DNA of 64,000 nucleotides, from contig NZ_JAGSPA010000001.1 of the NCBI RefSeq assembly GCF_019204005.1, positions 434,001 through 498,000 on the forward strand. The letters are read 5' to 3'. The position numbers were made by a program, and so were the translations under genes. This document shows, piece after piece, positions 37,520 to 46,354 of this stretch. The stretch comes from Pacificimonas pallii (GTDB taxonomy: Bacteria; Pseudomonadota; Alphaproteobacteria; Sphingomonadales; Sphingomonadaceae). Each line of letters begins with the position of its first letter. Positions within the stretch are counted from its first letter, which is position 1. Below the pieces are notes generated by a model. It made no database searches and was not told the DNA's origin. It saw only the letters and a program-made list of their open reading frames with translations.

Positions 37520-38485
37520 GCTGGGCACGGCGGTCGCCGCGGCGGGGAGCGCGGCCGGTTCCTTCGTGTAAGCGCATCTTGGCAGCGCGCCATCCCTGCG
37601 AAGCCATGCGATCAGGGCGTCGGCAATGGGTAGTCCCGTCTCATCCTCGAAAAAACTATAGGCCGGACTGGGGTTCGCCTCGAAACAGAACCATTCGTCA
37701 TTTGCGGTCACGCAAAGGTCGATGCCGGTAAAGGGCAGGTCGAGCGCACGCGAAACGGCAAGGCAGCGATCGGCGATATCGTCAGGTAGCGTGAACGGCG
37801 TCAATTCGGCGCGGGCGTCGACCTGCTGCCTGGCATAGCGATAATCCGTCGCTTCGCTTTCGATGCGCGCCGCGAACAGCTTCTCTCCGATGACATGCAC
37901 CCGCACATCAGTACCGCGTACGCGGCGCTGGAACTGGACCGGACAGGCGGCGAGCCGGTCCAGGTCCTGCATGCGCGTGGGCGTCAGCACCTCGACGATG
38001 GAGCGCACGCCGCTGATGGATTTATAGATCAGTTCGTCACCGTCATTCGCGCAGCGCTCCGCGAAGGCGCGCACCGCCCCGGGGTCGTTGGTGATGAGCG
38101 TCTCGGGCGTGTCCAGCCCCTGCTGCTGGATCAGCCGCGCCTGATAGGGCTTTGACTGGTTGGTCATCATCGCGCCGGGTCTATTGGCGACACGGCATGG
38201 GGCCAGTTCGAACATCTCGTACAATCTGGCGTGAAGCGGAGCGGCCTTGCCTTCCAGACCGTCCAGCGCGCGCGCGTAAATGCCGGTCAGATCCTCAATG
38301 GCCACATCCAGATCTGGTGTGCGGAAGACACCGCTGAGGTCGCCCTTCGCGTCCAGTCTCAGGTCGAGTTCCAGATCCGCCGCCTGCCCCTGATCGAACA
38401 GTAGATAATCGGCACCGGCCCGCTCCGCCGCATCGAGGGCGCGGGCCATTGGCGGCTCGGCTGGATTGCCGCACAGCAGGATCAT
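37505..38485 (-). CDS. RimK-like ATP-grasp ligase
   Basis: A 326-residue ATP-grasp enzyme. The middle and C-terminal parts show GLDTPETLITNDP, ELIYKSISG (ATP lysine), VQFQRRVRGTDVRVHVIGEK and WFCFEANPSPAYSFFE, the Mg-binding N-P-S-P block. The arrangement resembles graspetide ligases (MvdC/MvdD type) and RimK, which form amide or ester bonds to carboxylates of peptides or proteins. It is the last gene of an operon with a 227-aa partner (ATGA overlap) and a subtilase. The substrate is unknown. Confidence 0.88.
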   Translation of the reverse strand: MILLCGNPAEPPMARALDAAERAGADYLLFDQGQAADLELDLRLDAKGDLSGVFRTPDLDVAIEDLTGIYARALDGLEGKAAPLHARLYEMFELAPCRVANRPGAMMTNQSKPYQARLIQQQGLDTPETLITNDPGAVRAFAERCANDGDELIYKSISGVRSIVEVLTPTRMQDLDRLAACPVQFQRRVRGTDVRVHVIGEKLFAARIESEATDYRYARQQVDARAELTPFTLPDDIADRCLAVSRALDLPFTGIDLCVTANDEWFCFEANPSPAYSFFEDETGLPIADALIAWLRRDGALPRCAYTKEPAALPAAATAVPSSGGE

Positions 38486-39165
38486 GCCGCATCCCTTCGC
38501 GCATCAGACATCAGCGCGTCCCGCACGTGCCGCACCAGCGCATCGCCGCCAATCCGATAGTCCACATAAGGCGTCGCGCCCAAGAGGCCGTCCGCAGCCA
38601 TATCGACCTGCACGGCCCGCCCACCATAACCACGCGCAAAGGCATCCACCGCACGGCGCAGATCCGTATCCGGCAGACGCGGAAATATCTTCCCCTCCAG
38701 CCAGACGAAGTGCGCAGCAGGCGCGCCGTGCCCCATGGGAAGGTTAGCGCGCGCGGCAAGCTGACATGTCGCAAGATCCGTGTGCCAGGCCCCGCCAAGG
38801 CAGCCCGGTGTTGGCATATTCAGAACCGGGCAGGGCAGGGCGGCCAGCCAGCCGAGCAGGCAGGCATTCAGCTCAGACTCGGCATACTCCCGGTCCGCCT
38901 CGCCGATTTCCGTCAGCAGCGGCAGCGGCACAGCGCCCACCCGGTTGATGACACCGGTCAGCGCCGCGCCGTCAAACGCCCTGCCATTGCTCAACGCTAC
39001 GGAAGTGTCGGCCTCAGCGCCCGCAATGTGGAAGCGGAAGCTGGATCCGGCAAACAGCTGTGCCGGGTTGACGCGACGCACCGGAACGGGCGCGGCGGGC
39101 CGGGATAACCGGCGCTGCAACCACAGCGCCGGGGCATCCGTCCTCTCGGCAATGATCAGGATCAC
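38482..39165 (-). CDS. Unknown partner of the ATP-grasp ligase
   Basis: A 227-residue protein. It starts MILIIAERTDAPALWLQRRL and the middle runs NRVGAVPLPLLTEIGEADREYAESEL, then PVLNMPTPGCLGGAWHTDLATCQLA. This layout recalls the N-terminal pre-ATP-grasp part of RimK-like enzymes, but no ATP-binding lysine or N-P-S-P block follows. It may be a degenerate ATP-grasp subunit or a substrate-recognition partner. It lies 28 bp after the subtilase and overlaps the ligase start by 4 bp. No database family name can be given. Confidence 0.8.
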   Translation of the reverse strand: MILIIAERTDAPALWLQRRLSRPAAPVPVRRVNPAQLFAGSSFRFHIAGAEADTSVALSNGRAFDGAALTGVINRVGAVPLPLLTEIGEADREYAESELNACLLGWLAALPCPVLNMPTPGCLGGAWHTDLATCQLAARANLPMGHGAPAAHFVWLEGKIFPRLPDTDLRRAVDAFARGYGGRAVQVDMAADGLLGATPYVDYRIGGDALVRHVRDALMSDARRDAA

Positions 39166-39193
39166 GCCGGGATCACTCCAGCGTCACGGACGG

Positions 39194-41161
39194 CTATTCG
39201 TCATAGCCTTCGGGACCGCCATCATCCGCCCAATCCTCATCATAGATGTCATCGTCATGGCCATCATCATGCCCGCCGCCCAGGTCCGGGCGCAGATCGC
39301 CGCCGATGAAGTGCATCAGCTCGCCCATCGCCGCCTCCATGGCGCTCATGCGGGCGTCCAGATTGTCGTCATGGCCGCCGCCCTGACCGTCCTGACCGTC
39401 ATATTCGGCATCGTAGCCATGATCTTCCGGTCGGCGGACGTTCAGGCGGCCGCGATGAATGCCTTCGCGTACCTTGTTCTCGAACCGTTTGTTTTCAAAG
39501 ATATCCTTATCCTTGTCCTTCTCTTTGATATCTTTGCCCAGGTCCTTCCCCACGTCTTTGCCGCGCTCTTTGAAGTCCTTGTCCTTGATGATATCCTTGC
39601 CGCGCTCCTTGAAGTCTTTCTCCTTCACGTCCTTGCGGCCATCTTTCAGATCCTTGACGATGTTCTTGCCGCCGCCGCCGACAACACCGAACAGGCAATT
39701 ATAGAGGGCCCGGATGTCCGGACGGCGGCCGATACGCTGGCTGCGCGGACGACCGGGCGCGTCGTTCTGTACCGACCCTGTTCGCCGCAGGCAGCTGCGC
39801 ATCCGCGCCGGCGTGACAGGGGTCCGCCCCCGGGCCCGCACCATGCCCTGGATCGAGGCGCACGCACCGACGACGATCGGAGACGCGCTCGACGTGCCGC
39901 TGAAAATGTCGGTATACCACAGATCCTCGTTGCTCCCGCCCTGCCGGTCGCCATAGCCGCAGGTGGTGACCTCCCGGCCCCAGCCCTGCGCATCCACCAG
40001 TCGGCCGTAATTGGAAAAATCGAGCCGTGAACGATCGGGGCCATGATTGCGCCCATGGGTTCCGGGGGGCGGTGCACCGGCACCGACAACGATCGCTCCC
40101 GAATCCCGGTTGGATCGGCGGAAACTGTTGCTCCAGCTGGCGGGAAACCCGGTCGCCGCAGTCTGATAAATCGAATCGTCCAGATTCTCCGCGCCATTCC
40201 CGGCGGCTTCGACCACCAATATGCCGCGATTGACGGCGTTGCGGATCGCCGTGAAATCGTCCGGCCACCATTCAATGGCGATATAGCCCTTCTGATCGTT
40301 TCGATTCTGGAAATTATGGCGCGGGCCGGGCCGATGTAGTTCCAGCAGCATGATATCCCCGCGGCGCAGGCGGCTGGCAGCGATGTTGATCGCGCCCGCT
40401 GAGCCCGGGCCGCCAAAAATGGAGACCGCGCTTGCCCGCGCATCGGGGACGATGCCGGTCACCCCGAACCCATTGCGGTCGCCGCTATAGACGCCCAGTA
40501 CAGCGGTGCCATGGTTACGCCACCGGATGTCGGTGGACTGTGTCCCGCCAACGACACCGCCCTGATTGCCGCGCAGGTCCTCATGCGTGAAACGCCACGC
40601 ACCCTCGATATCGATGATGCGCACGTTGCGGCCGCGTCCGCCGGGCCGACCCCAGGCCCAGGGCGTGTTGATCCCCGCCGATGGCGCGTTCAGGTAGATC
40701 TGCCGTGACGTGAAATTGGGGCTGGCGGGCGGTGCCTCATCAGGCGCGGCGATCATCTCGTTGATCCCTTCGGGGGCTTCCGGCGGCTCGGATGGCGGCT
40801 TTATATAGGCCGCCTCCACCAGTTCATGACCCATCAGGTCTTCCTGCAGCGCCTCCATCTTACCCTCGGGGGCAGCGACCTTGTAGAAATGCGAACCGTC
40901 GAGCATCTCGGTCTCGTTCGCCTCGGCACTTTCCATCATTTCGGTCTGCACGCGTTCTTCGGTCGGCCCGAACAGCGGATGCATCTCCGCGCCATGCTTC
41001 TTCAGCGCCTTCTCGATATCATTGATATTGTCACCGGCCAGCGATTCGAAACGACCGGCGGAGGCACGAAAATCGGTCTCCTCCCGCATCATGACGATCA
41101 GTTCGGCTTCGCCTTCAAAGGCAGGCGTGTCGGCTTTCTTTTGACTCGGTTTCTTCGCCAT
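39194..41161 (-). CDS. S8 subtilase with propeptide-like N-terminus and charged repeat tail
   Basis: A 655-residue protein with no signal peptide. Residues about 15-125 look like an inhibitor-I9-type prodomain ending EAAYIKPPSEPP. The catalytic domain has Asp184 (IIDIEG), His217 (RNHGTAV), Asn322 (AAGNGAEN) and Ser424 (SGTSSASP). Residues about 499-565 are a Lys/Asp/Glu repeat (KDKDFKERGKD occurs and near-repeats follow), then an acidic His-Asp-Gly tail (580-655). It is the second gene of an operon led by a stand-alone prodomain-like protein and followed by a two-gene ATP-grasp pair. Activity is predicted; secretion and substrate are not. Confidence 0.92.
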   Translation of the reverse strand: MAKKPSQKKADTPAFEGEAELIVMMREETDFRASAGRFESLAGDNINDIEKALKKHGAEMHPLFGPTEERVQTEMMESAEANETEMLDGSHFYKVAAPEGKMEALQEDLMGHELVEAAYIKPPSEPPEAPEGINEMIAAPDEAPPASPNFTSRQIYLNAPSAGINTPWAWGRPGGRGRNVRIIDIEGAWRFTHEDLRGNQGGVVGGTQSTDIRWRNHGTAVLGVYSGDRNGFGVTGIVPDARASAVSIFGGPGSAGAINIAASRLRRGDIMLLELHRPGPRHNFQNRNDQKGYIAIEWWPDDFTAIRNAVNRGILVVEAAGNGAENLDDSIYQTAATGFPASWSNSFRRSNRDSGAIVVGAGAPPPGTHGRNHGPDRSRLDFSNYGRLVDAQGWGREVTTCGYGDRQGGSNEDLWYTDIFSGTSSASPIVVGACASIQGMVRARGRTPVTPARMRSCLRRTGSVQNDAPGRPRSQRIGRRPDIRALYNCLFGVVGGGGKNIVKDLKDGRKDVKEKDFKERGKDIIKDKDFKERGKDVGKDLGKDIKEKDKDKDIFENKRFENKVREGIHRGRLNVRRPEDHGYDAEYDGQDGQGGGHDDNLDARMSAMEAAMGELMHFIGGDLRPDLGGGHDDGHDDDIYDEDWADDGGPEGYDE

Positions 41162-41215
41162 CTGGCATCTCCTCGGCTGGCGCCAGGATGCCTGTCAATG
41201 GCACCGGGACGCGGG

Positions 41216-41479
41216 TTAGGGAAGAGCGTCCGGCGGTTTCGTGTAGGCGGCGGAAATCCCGGGGATTTGCGCGACCGCGCTGCGAAACTCGTCCATCTGC
41301 TCTGGCTTGATCCCGCGCACAGAGAAGTCGTCGCCCTCGTCCGGCCCAGACATCGCCCGGGGAACGAGTTCACCACCATAACTATGCACAAGTTCAAGAA
41401 CGCGAACTGCCTCTTCCAGCGAGTCACTGCGCAAGACGCGGGAAAGACCGGAAGAAGCCACTACTTCTACACTACCCAT
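41216..41479 (-). CDS. Stand-alone I9-propeptide-like protein
   Basis: An 87-residue protein. Its C-terminal half, FSVRGIKPEQMDEFRSAVAQ then ISAAYTKPP, lines up with the subtilase prodomain end FYKVAAPEGKMEALQEDLMG then VEAAYIKPP. It lacks any protease domain. It probably folds as a propeptide-like inhibitor or chaperone for the subtilase encoded 54 bp downstream. The start is ATG 41479; no signal peptide. Confidence 0.8.
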   Translation of the reverse strand: MGSVEVVASSGLSRVLRSDSLEEAVRVLELVHSYGGELVPRAMSGPDEGDDFSVRGIKPEQMDEFRSAVAQIPGISAAYTKPPDALP

Positions 41480-41788
41480 GAAAACGTCCCTATCATATTA
41501 TCAAGGCCGGAGTCCGCATTATTACACTTCTTAAACATCTCTTGCATTCATATGGCTCATGCTGCCAGTGTCATCAGGGGCGAGAGGCCAGAATCCTGAC
41601 CCCGCGCCTGCCGCCGGTCAAGCCGCCATGGTCGGCTGATTGACGTGTTTCCAGATGCCGCGTAACTTTGCGGCGTGTTGCGTAGCGTATTGTCCGGGCC
41701 GAGAGCCGACGGGGCGCAGGTATCGCCGCAAACCGTTTCGTTCCCGACCTGAAAATCATGCCGCTTTGCGGCCGCAAGGGGGCGACAC
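41480..41788. other. Divergent control region of the protease block
   Basis: A 309-bp gap between the divergent propeptide-like gene and the trypsin-like gene. It must hold promoters for both operons. It contains an AT-rich patch at 41490-41560 (TATCATATTATC, TTATTACACTTCTTAAAC) and a GGGGG stretch before the GTG at 41789. I see no gene and no clear operator. Confidence 0.5.
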
Positions 41789-42994
41789 GTGACCACAATC
41801 GAAACGCAATGGAAACTCGCGGGCAAGCGCTGGACTGAAAACGAGGCCGAGCGTGACGCCCGCATGAAGGAACTCGACAAGCTCAGCGGCGACAGCAAGG
41901 ACGGCGAACGCGCCATTGTCGACTGGGAGAAAATCGACAGCAAGGCGCGCATCCAGAACCGGATGAATGGCCTTGGCATGCACGACAAGGCCGAGCAGTT
42001 CGCCAATGACGAGATCATCGCGCCCGATGTGTTCGAACGCATCCTCAATGAGAATGAGCTGACGGAGATCGTGTTTTTCGAACGCGGCATGGTCGCCGCG
42101 CGTTCGGTGGGCCGCGTCGTCATCCTGGCCTCGCCGTCGCGCCGCCTTGGCCATGGCTCCGGCGTCATGGTCTCTCCGCGCCTGTTCCTGACCAACAATC
42201 ACGTCCTGACCAGCGAGGCGCATGCCGAACATTCCCTGATCGAATTCGGCTATCTGACGTCCATTGGCGGTCTGCGCGAAGCCTATCCGTTTCGCCTTGC
42301 CCCGGATGAATTCTTTGTCACCGACGAGGAGCTCGATTTCACTCTGGTTGCCGTGCAACCGATGAATGACGCCAGTGCCGCGCTGCAGTCGCGCGGGCAC
42401 TGCCCGATGATCCCGGCAACCGGCAAGGCTGTCGCCGGGCAGCGCGTCAACATCATCCAGCATCCGCGCGGAGAACGCATGCAGGTCAGCATGCGCGGCA
42501 ATCGCATCGTCGATATACCGGGCAATTTCCTGCACTATGAAACGGATACCGAACCCGGGTCATCGGGCAGCCCGGTCTTCAACGATCAGTGGGAAATGGC
42601 CGCGCTGCATCACGCCGGTGTCCCGGCGCGGGATGGCAATGGCAAAATCAAACTGAAATCGGGCGGCACGTGGCGCAGCCGCCGCGACAATGACGATATC
42701 GAATGGGTCGCCAATGAAGGCGTCCGCATCAGCCGCATCGTTGAACATCTGAAGGGCCTCGATCTCGCATCACCGCAGCGGCGCCTGTTCGAACAGACGC
42801 AGCGTCCGCCCGAACCCATGGACCTGTGGGACCTGATCGAAGGGCGGTCATCGCCGCTCTCCAATGGCGGCATGCAGATGGAGGCGGGCGGCATCGCATC
42901 CAATCTCGGTGCGGGCATATCGGGGCCACATATCGGGCCTGATGGCAGCCCGTCCTGGCTGTTCCGCCTGAATTTCGGCCCCGTCAGCAAATAA
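41789..42994 (+). CDS. Trypsin-like serine protease
   Basis: A 401-residue S1-type protease, possibly cytosolic as no signal peptide is seen. The triad is His138 (LTNNHVLTS), Asp183 (EELDFTLVAV) and Ser259 (EPGSSGSPV). About 100 residues precede the protease domain: a charged helical stretch (1-70) and a short block FANDEIIAPDVFERILNENELTEIVFFERG that could be an adaptor. The C-terminal 90 residues are low complexity and Gly/Pro rich. The start is GTG 41789 behind a GGGGG site. It heads a plus-strand group with a cytochrome and a patatin gene. Confidence 0.88.
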   Translation: MTTIETQWKLAGKRWTENEAERDARMKELDKLSGDSKDGERAIVDWEKIDSKARIQNRMNGLGMHDKAEQFANDEIIAPDVFERILNENELTEIVFFERGMVAARSVGRVVILASPSRRLGHGSGVMVSPRLFLTNNHVLTSEAHAEHSLIEFGYLTSIGGLREAYPFRLAPDEFFVTDEELDFTLVAVQPMNDASAALQSRGHCPMIPATGKAVAGQRVNIIQHPRGERMQVSMRGNRIVDIPGNFLHYETDTEPGSSGSPVFNDQWEMAALHHAGVPARDGNGKIKLKSGGTWRSRRDNDDIEWVANEGVRISRIVEHLKGLDLASPQRRLFEQTQRPPEPMDLWDLIEGRSSPLSNGGMQMEAGGIASNLGAGISGPHIGPDGSPSWLFRLNFGPVSK

Positions 42995-43010
42995 AGAAGG
43001 AGAGCGACCG

Positions 43011-44927
43011 ATGCGTACGCTTGATACCGGCCTCATTTTTGGGGCGTCCACGATCGTGGTGGCACTGCTCTCTGCCTGTCAGACGGGCGACAAGGGCCAG
43101 ATCACCGCCTGCAAACCGACGGATACCGTCCTCACCGGCAATGTCGCCGCCAATGGCCTCGACGATGCCGGCCTGCTCGACTGGGCGCAGCAGTCGCAGG
43201 GTTCGCGATTGATGCCGGCCAGCTGGTTCGGCGCGCTGGAACGGCCGGACGGATCGGGCGACATCGCCGATACCGACTTCCTCGCCGGGCTCGGCTTTGC
43301 GACCGACGACGCACTGACCTATCCCGTGGGTCTGGCGCTTGATTGTCAGGATGAAAGCGAGCTTCCCCATACAAAACTCGCCTGGTATTCCGGTCAGGTG
43401 CATCAGGATCCGGAGCGGGTCGAGGGCTGGGTCGGACTGAACTGCGCGGCCTGTCATTCGGGTACGGTCACTGCCGGGAATGTCACGAAGCTGGTTCCCG
43501 GCGCGCCTTCGCGCCTTGACTACCAGTCTTTCGTTGAGGCGGTCGACGCGGCGCTGCAACAGACGCATCCAGACGTCAATCCGGACAGGTTCGATCGCTT
43601 CGCGCGCCGCGTGTTCGCGGCCAGCGCACAGGATGACAATGATGAGAACCGCGCGCTGCTGACGGCGGCGCTCGCCGATCTTATCGCGTGGCAGCGCAAA
43701 ACCGAATTGCGCAACTTCCCCGAAGGCGAGGACCGCCCGCGCTACGGCCTGTCCCGCGTCGATGCGTTCGGCCATATCTACAACAAGATCACATTGTTCG
43801 CAGGCGCGCAAGACGTCCGCAACCCGTCCAATGCACCCGTCAGCTACCCGTTCCTATGGGGCATTCAGGACCAGAAAACCGTGCAGTGGAACGGCAGCGT
43901 CGCCAATGCGCGCCTCAACAATCCGCTAAAGATCGGCAATCGCGAGCTGATCGACTATGGCGCGTTCGGCCGCAATAGCGGCGAGGTGCTGGGCGTGTTC
44001 GGCGATCTGAAGATCACGGAACGTCCCGGCGAGCGCCCCAGCTACAAGTCCAGTGTCCGCGCCAACAATCTGATGCGCCTTGAAGAGCTCGTCGGGAAAT
44101 TGCGACCGCCGAAACTGTCCGAGTTCATGCCGCTGAAACCCGATGCCATGACGGACGCGGATTACGCGTCGCTGGTCAGCGCTGGCCAGGACCTGTTCGG
44201 GCGTCATTGCAGCGGCTGCCATCTCGGTGCGGGCGAAACCAATGACGATGGCGGGACAGAGGTGAATGTCAATTTCGCCGCCATGCAGGCCGGCGGCAAC
44301 CTGACCGACATCGGCATGGCCTGCAACGCCATGCTGTATGAAAGCGAAACCGTCCGCATGCAGGGCGTGAAGACCGAACTGATCGGCGGCGGCGAACTGC
44401 CGGACGTCGCACCGGTCGGCCAGATGCTGGAGGTGTCCGTCAAGGGCGTGGTTGCCGATAATGTCGGCACGCTGGTGCGCGAAGTGCTGGCGAACCTCTG
44501 GGGCGTCGAACCCGCGTTCGATGAGCCGGTGCTGACTGAAATGACGCCCGAAGACCTTTGCATGTCGCTGATCGATACCGAGCAGGGCCGCAAGGCGCTG
44601 CAGTATAAAGCACGTCCGTTGGACGGCATCTGGGCGACGGGTCCGTATCTGCATAATGGTTCCGTGCGCACGCTGGAGCAGCTGCTTATGCGCCCGGAAT
44701 TCCGCGAAACCGAATTCTGGGTCGGCAGCACCGAGTTCGATGCTGACGGCATTGGCTTCACGTCGCAGGCGTCCACCGATGGCAGTACCTTTCGTTTTGA
44801 CACATCGCTTCCGGGCAATAGCAATCAGGGCCATGTCTACGGCGCCGAGATATTCAGCGGCGGGGGCGATGACACCGAACAGGCGGACGCCCGCCGCGCG
44901 ATCCTGGCCTATATGAAAACGCTCTAG
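43011..44927 (+). CDS. RoxA-like two-haem cytochrome c lipoprotein
   Basis: A 638-residue protein with a lipobox ending ALLSAC at Cys23 and two c-type haem sites: CAACH (145-149) and CSGCH (400-404). Length and layout fit the RoxA/RoxB rubber-oxygenase and dihaem peroxidase-like group, which act in the periplasm or outside the cell. It starts 17 bp after the trypsin-like gene. No cytochrome maturation gene is near. The substrate is unknown; a role in oxidative attack of polymers is only one possibility. Confidence 0.88.
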   Translation: MRTLDTGLIFGASTIVVALLSACQTGDKGQITACKPTDTVLTGNVAANGLDDAGLLDWAQQSQGSRLMPASWFGALERPDGSGDIADTDFLAGLGFATDDALTYPVGLALDCQDESELPHTKLAWYSGQVHQDPERVEGWVGLNCAACHSGTVTAGNVTKLVPGAPSRLDYQSFVEAVDAALQQTHPDVNPDRFDRFARRVFAASAQDDNDENRALLTAALADLIAWQRKTELRNFPEGEDRPRYGLSRVDAFGHIYNKITLFAGAQDVRNPSNAPVSYPFLWGIQDQKTVQWNGSVANARLNNPLKIGNRELIDYGAFGRNSGEVLGVFGDLKITERPGERPSYKSSVRANNLMRLEELVGKLRPPKLSEFMPLKPDAMTDADYASLVSAGQDLFGRHCSGCHLGAGETNDDGGTEVNVNFAAMQAGGNLTDIGMACNAMLYESETVRMQGVKTELIGGGELPDVAPVGQMLEVSVKGVVADNVGTLVREVLANLWGVEPAFDEPVLTEMTPEDLCMSLIDTEQGRKALQYKARPLDGIWATGPYLHNGSVRTLEQLLMRPEFRETEFWVGSTEFDADGIGFTSQASTDGSTFRFDTSLPGNSNQGHVYGAEIFSGGGDDTEQADARRAILAYMKTL

Positions 44928-44970
44928 CGCCGCCGGTGGGCCCCGCCCCGCGCGAAGAAAGGAAACGGTG

Positions 44971-46257
44971 ATGACCATCCGCCTGTTGCTGACCGTGCTT
45001 CTGGGGTTCGGGCTGGCCGCCTGCCAGCACACGCCGCCGGAAACGGTGGCGGGACAGTTCTGCGACATCCAGCGCTTCTCGCTGGAACAGCCGCTTCCGG
45101 GCGAGCCGCGCTTCATGGACATGATGAAAGCCGCCGACGGTGACATGCTCTTCCTGTCGGGCGGCAGCGAAAATGGCGCTTTTGGCGCGGGTTTCTTCAG
45201 CGGCTGGAAGGTGAATGGCAGGCCGCCGGAATTCTCGCTCGTGACGGGCATCAGCACGGGCGGGCTGCAGGCAACGGGCGCATTCATCCAGCGCCCCGAC
45301 ATCACCGCCATGGGTTACATGATCGACAGCGAAGCGGACCTGCTGGAAACCTACGTGTCCGGATCGGACGTGCGCGGCGGCCTGTCCACCAGCGCCGCGA
45401 TCACCGCCCTGCGCCGCGGGGCCATCGCGGACCTTGTTCCGCTCCGCGCACGTTTGCACACCCTTTTCACACCGGACGTGCTTGAAGAGGTCGCGCGGCG
45501 TTATGACGAGTCGCCGCCGGACGACAGAAAACGGCTGCTTGTCGGGGCCACGGATGTCGATTTGGGCCGCGCCGTTGCCTTTGATATGACAGAGCTCGCC
45601 AGCCGTTATGCCGCCAAGGCGCCCGCCAGCGCGGAACGGGCGCGGTTGAAGAATTGCTATGTTGAGGCCCTGGTGGCGTCCTCCATCGTCCCGCCCGGTG
45701 CGCGGCCCGTTTTTATCGACAATCGCATGTATATCGATGGCGGCGTTCGCTACGCCGTCTTTGACGATCGCATCGGTGAACTGCTGGCAAATACTGGCCC
45801 CGCCGCCCTCGAATCGACAGGCATGCCCCGCATTTACATCATCCTGAACGGTGACGGGGAAACCCGTGCCGAGTGCGGCAAGGTCGACGCCGCGAATTGC
45901 GACCCGCCCTCCTCGACCGCCGGAAAGCACAAGGACTGGGACCTGCTCAGCCTGGGGTTCCGTTCGCTCAGCCTGCTGACCGATCAGGTGCGCCGACTTT
46001 CCATTGCGCGTGCCGCAAGCCGGTCCGCGGACCGCGATGCTGAAATCCGCTTTGCGCGCATCCGCGCCGAGGACCTTGACGATCCGGCACAGCGGGTCGA
46101 GCTTCCCGGTTTTTCCGGCGCACGCACCTGTGCCGAATGGCGCGGCGTCGACATGGAGCTTGATGATCCCGTCGAATTCCACGCCCGCTATATGCGCTGC
46201 CTGATCATTTATGGCCGCATGCGCGGTGCCGCGCTGGACTGGGACCAGAGTGGATAA
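44971..46257 (+). CDS. Patatin-like phospholipase lipoprotein
   Basis: A 428-residue lipoprotein with lipobox GLAAC at Cys18. Patatin features are the glycine-rich oxyanion block SGGSENGAFGAG (63-74), nucleophile Ser95 in GISTG, and Asp256 in DGG. Such enzymes hydrolyse acyl lipids. SD-like AAGGAAA precedes the ATG; a GTG one codon earlier is possible. It is the third gene after the trypsin-like protease, separated from the cytochrome by about 43 bp. Confidence 0.9.
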   Translation: MTIRLLLTVLLGFGLAACQHTPPETVAGQFCDIQRFSLEQPLPGEPRFMDMMKAADGDMLFLSGGSENGAFGAGFFSGWKVNGRPPEFSLVTGISTGGLQATGAFIQRPDITAMGYMIDSEADLLETYVSGSDVRGGLSTSAAITALRRGAIADLVPLRARLHTLFTPDVLEEVARRYDESPPDDRKRLLVGATDVDLGRAVAFDMTELASRYAAKAPASAERARLKNCYVEALVASSIVPPGARPVFIDNRMYIDGGVRYAVFDDRIGELLANTGPAALESTGMPRIYIILNGDGETRAECGKVDAANCDPPSSTAGKHKDWDLLSLGFRSLSLLTDQVRRLSIARAASRSADRDAEIRFARIRAEDLDDPAQRVELPGFSGARTCAEWRGVDMELDDPVEFHARYMRCLIIYGRMRGAALDWDQSG

Positions 46258-46354
46258 TTTTCGCGTTGCGATCGCCACCTGACGCGACGTTGCGGGAAGG
46301 GAAGCCGGTGAACGACGATGGTGGCGGCGCGCAGCCTCTGTTAAAGAGGGACGC

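Noticed and set aside
38780-40030. A 416-codon plus-strand frame with long hydrophobic runs that looks like a membrane protein
   Set aside because: It is the antisense of the subtilase. The Lys/Asp/Glu repeat codons read as Leu/Ile/Val/Phe on the other strand, giving false TM segments.
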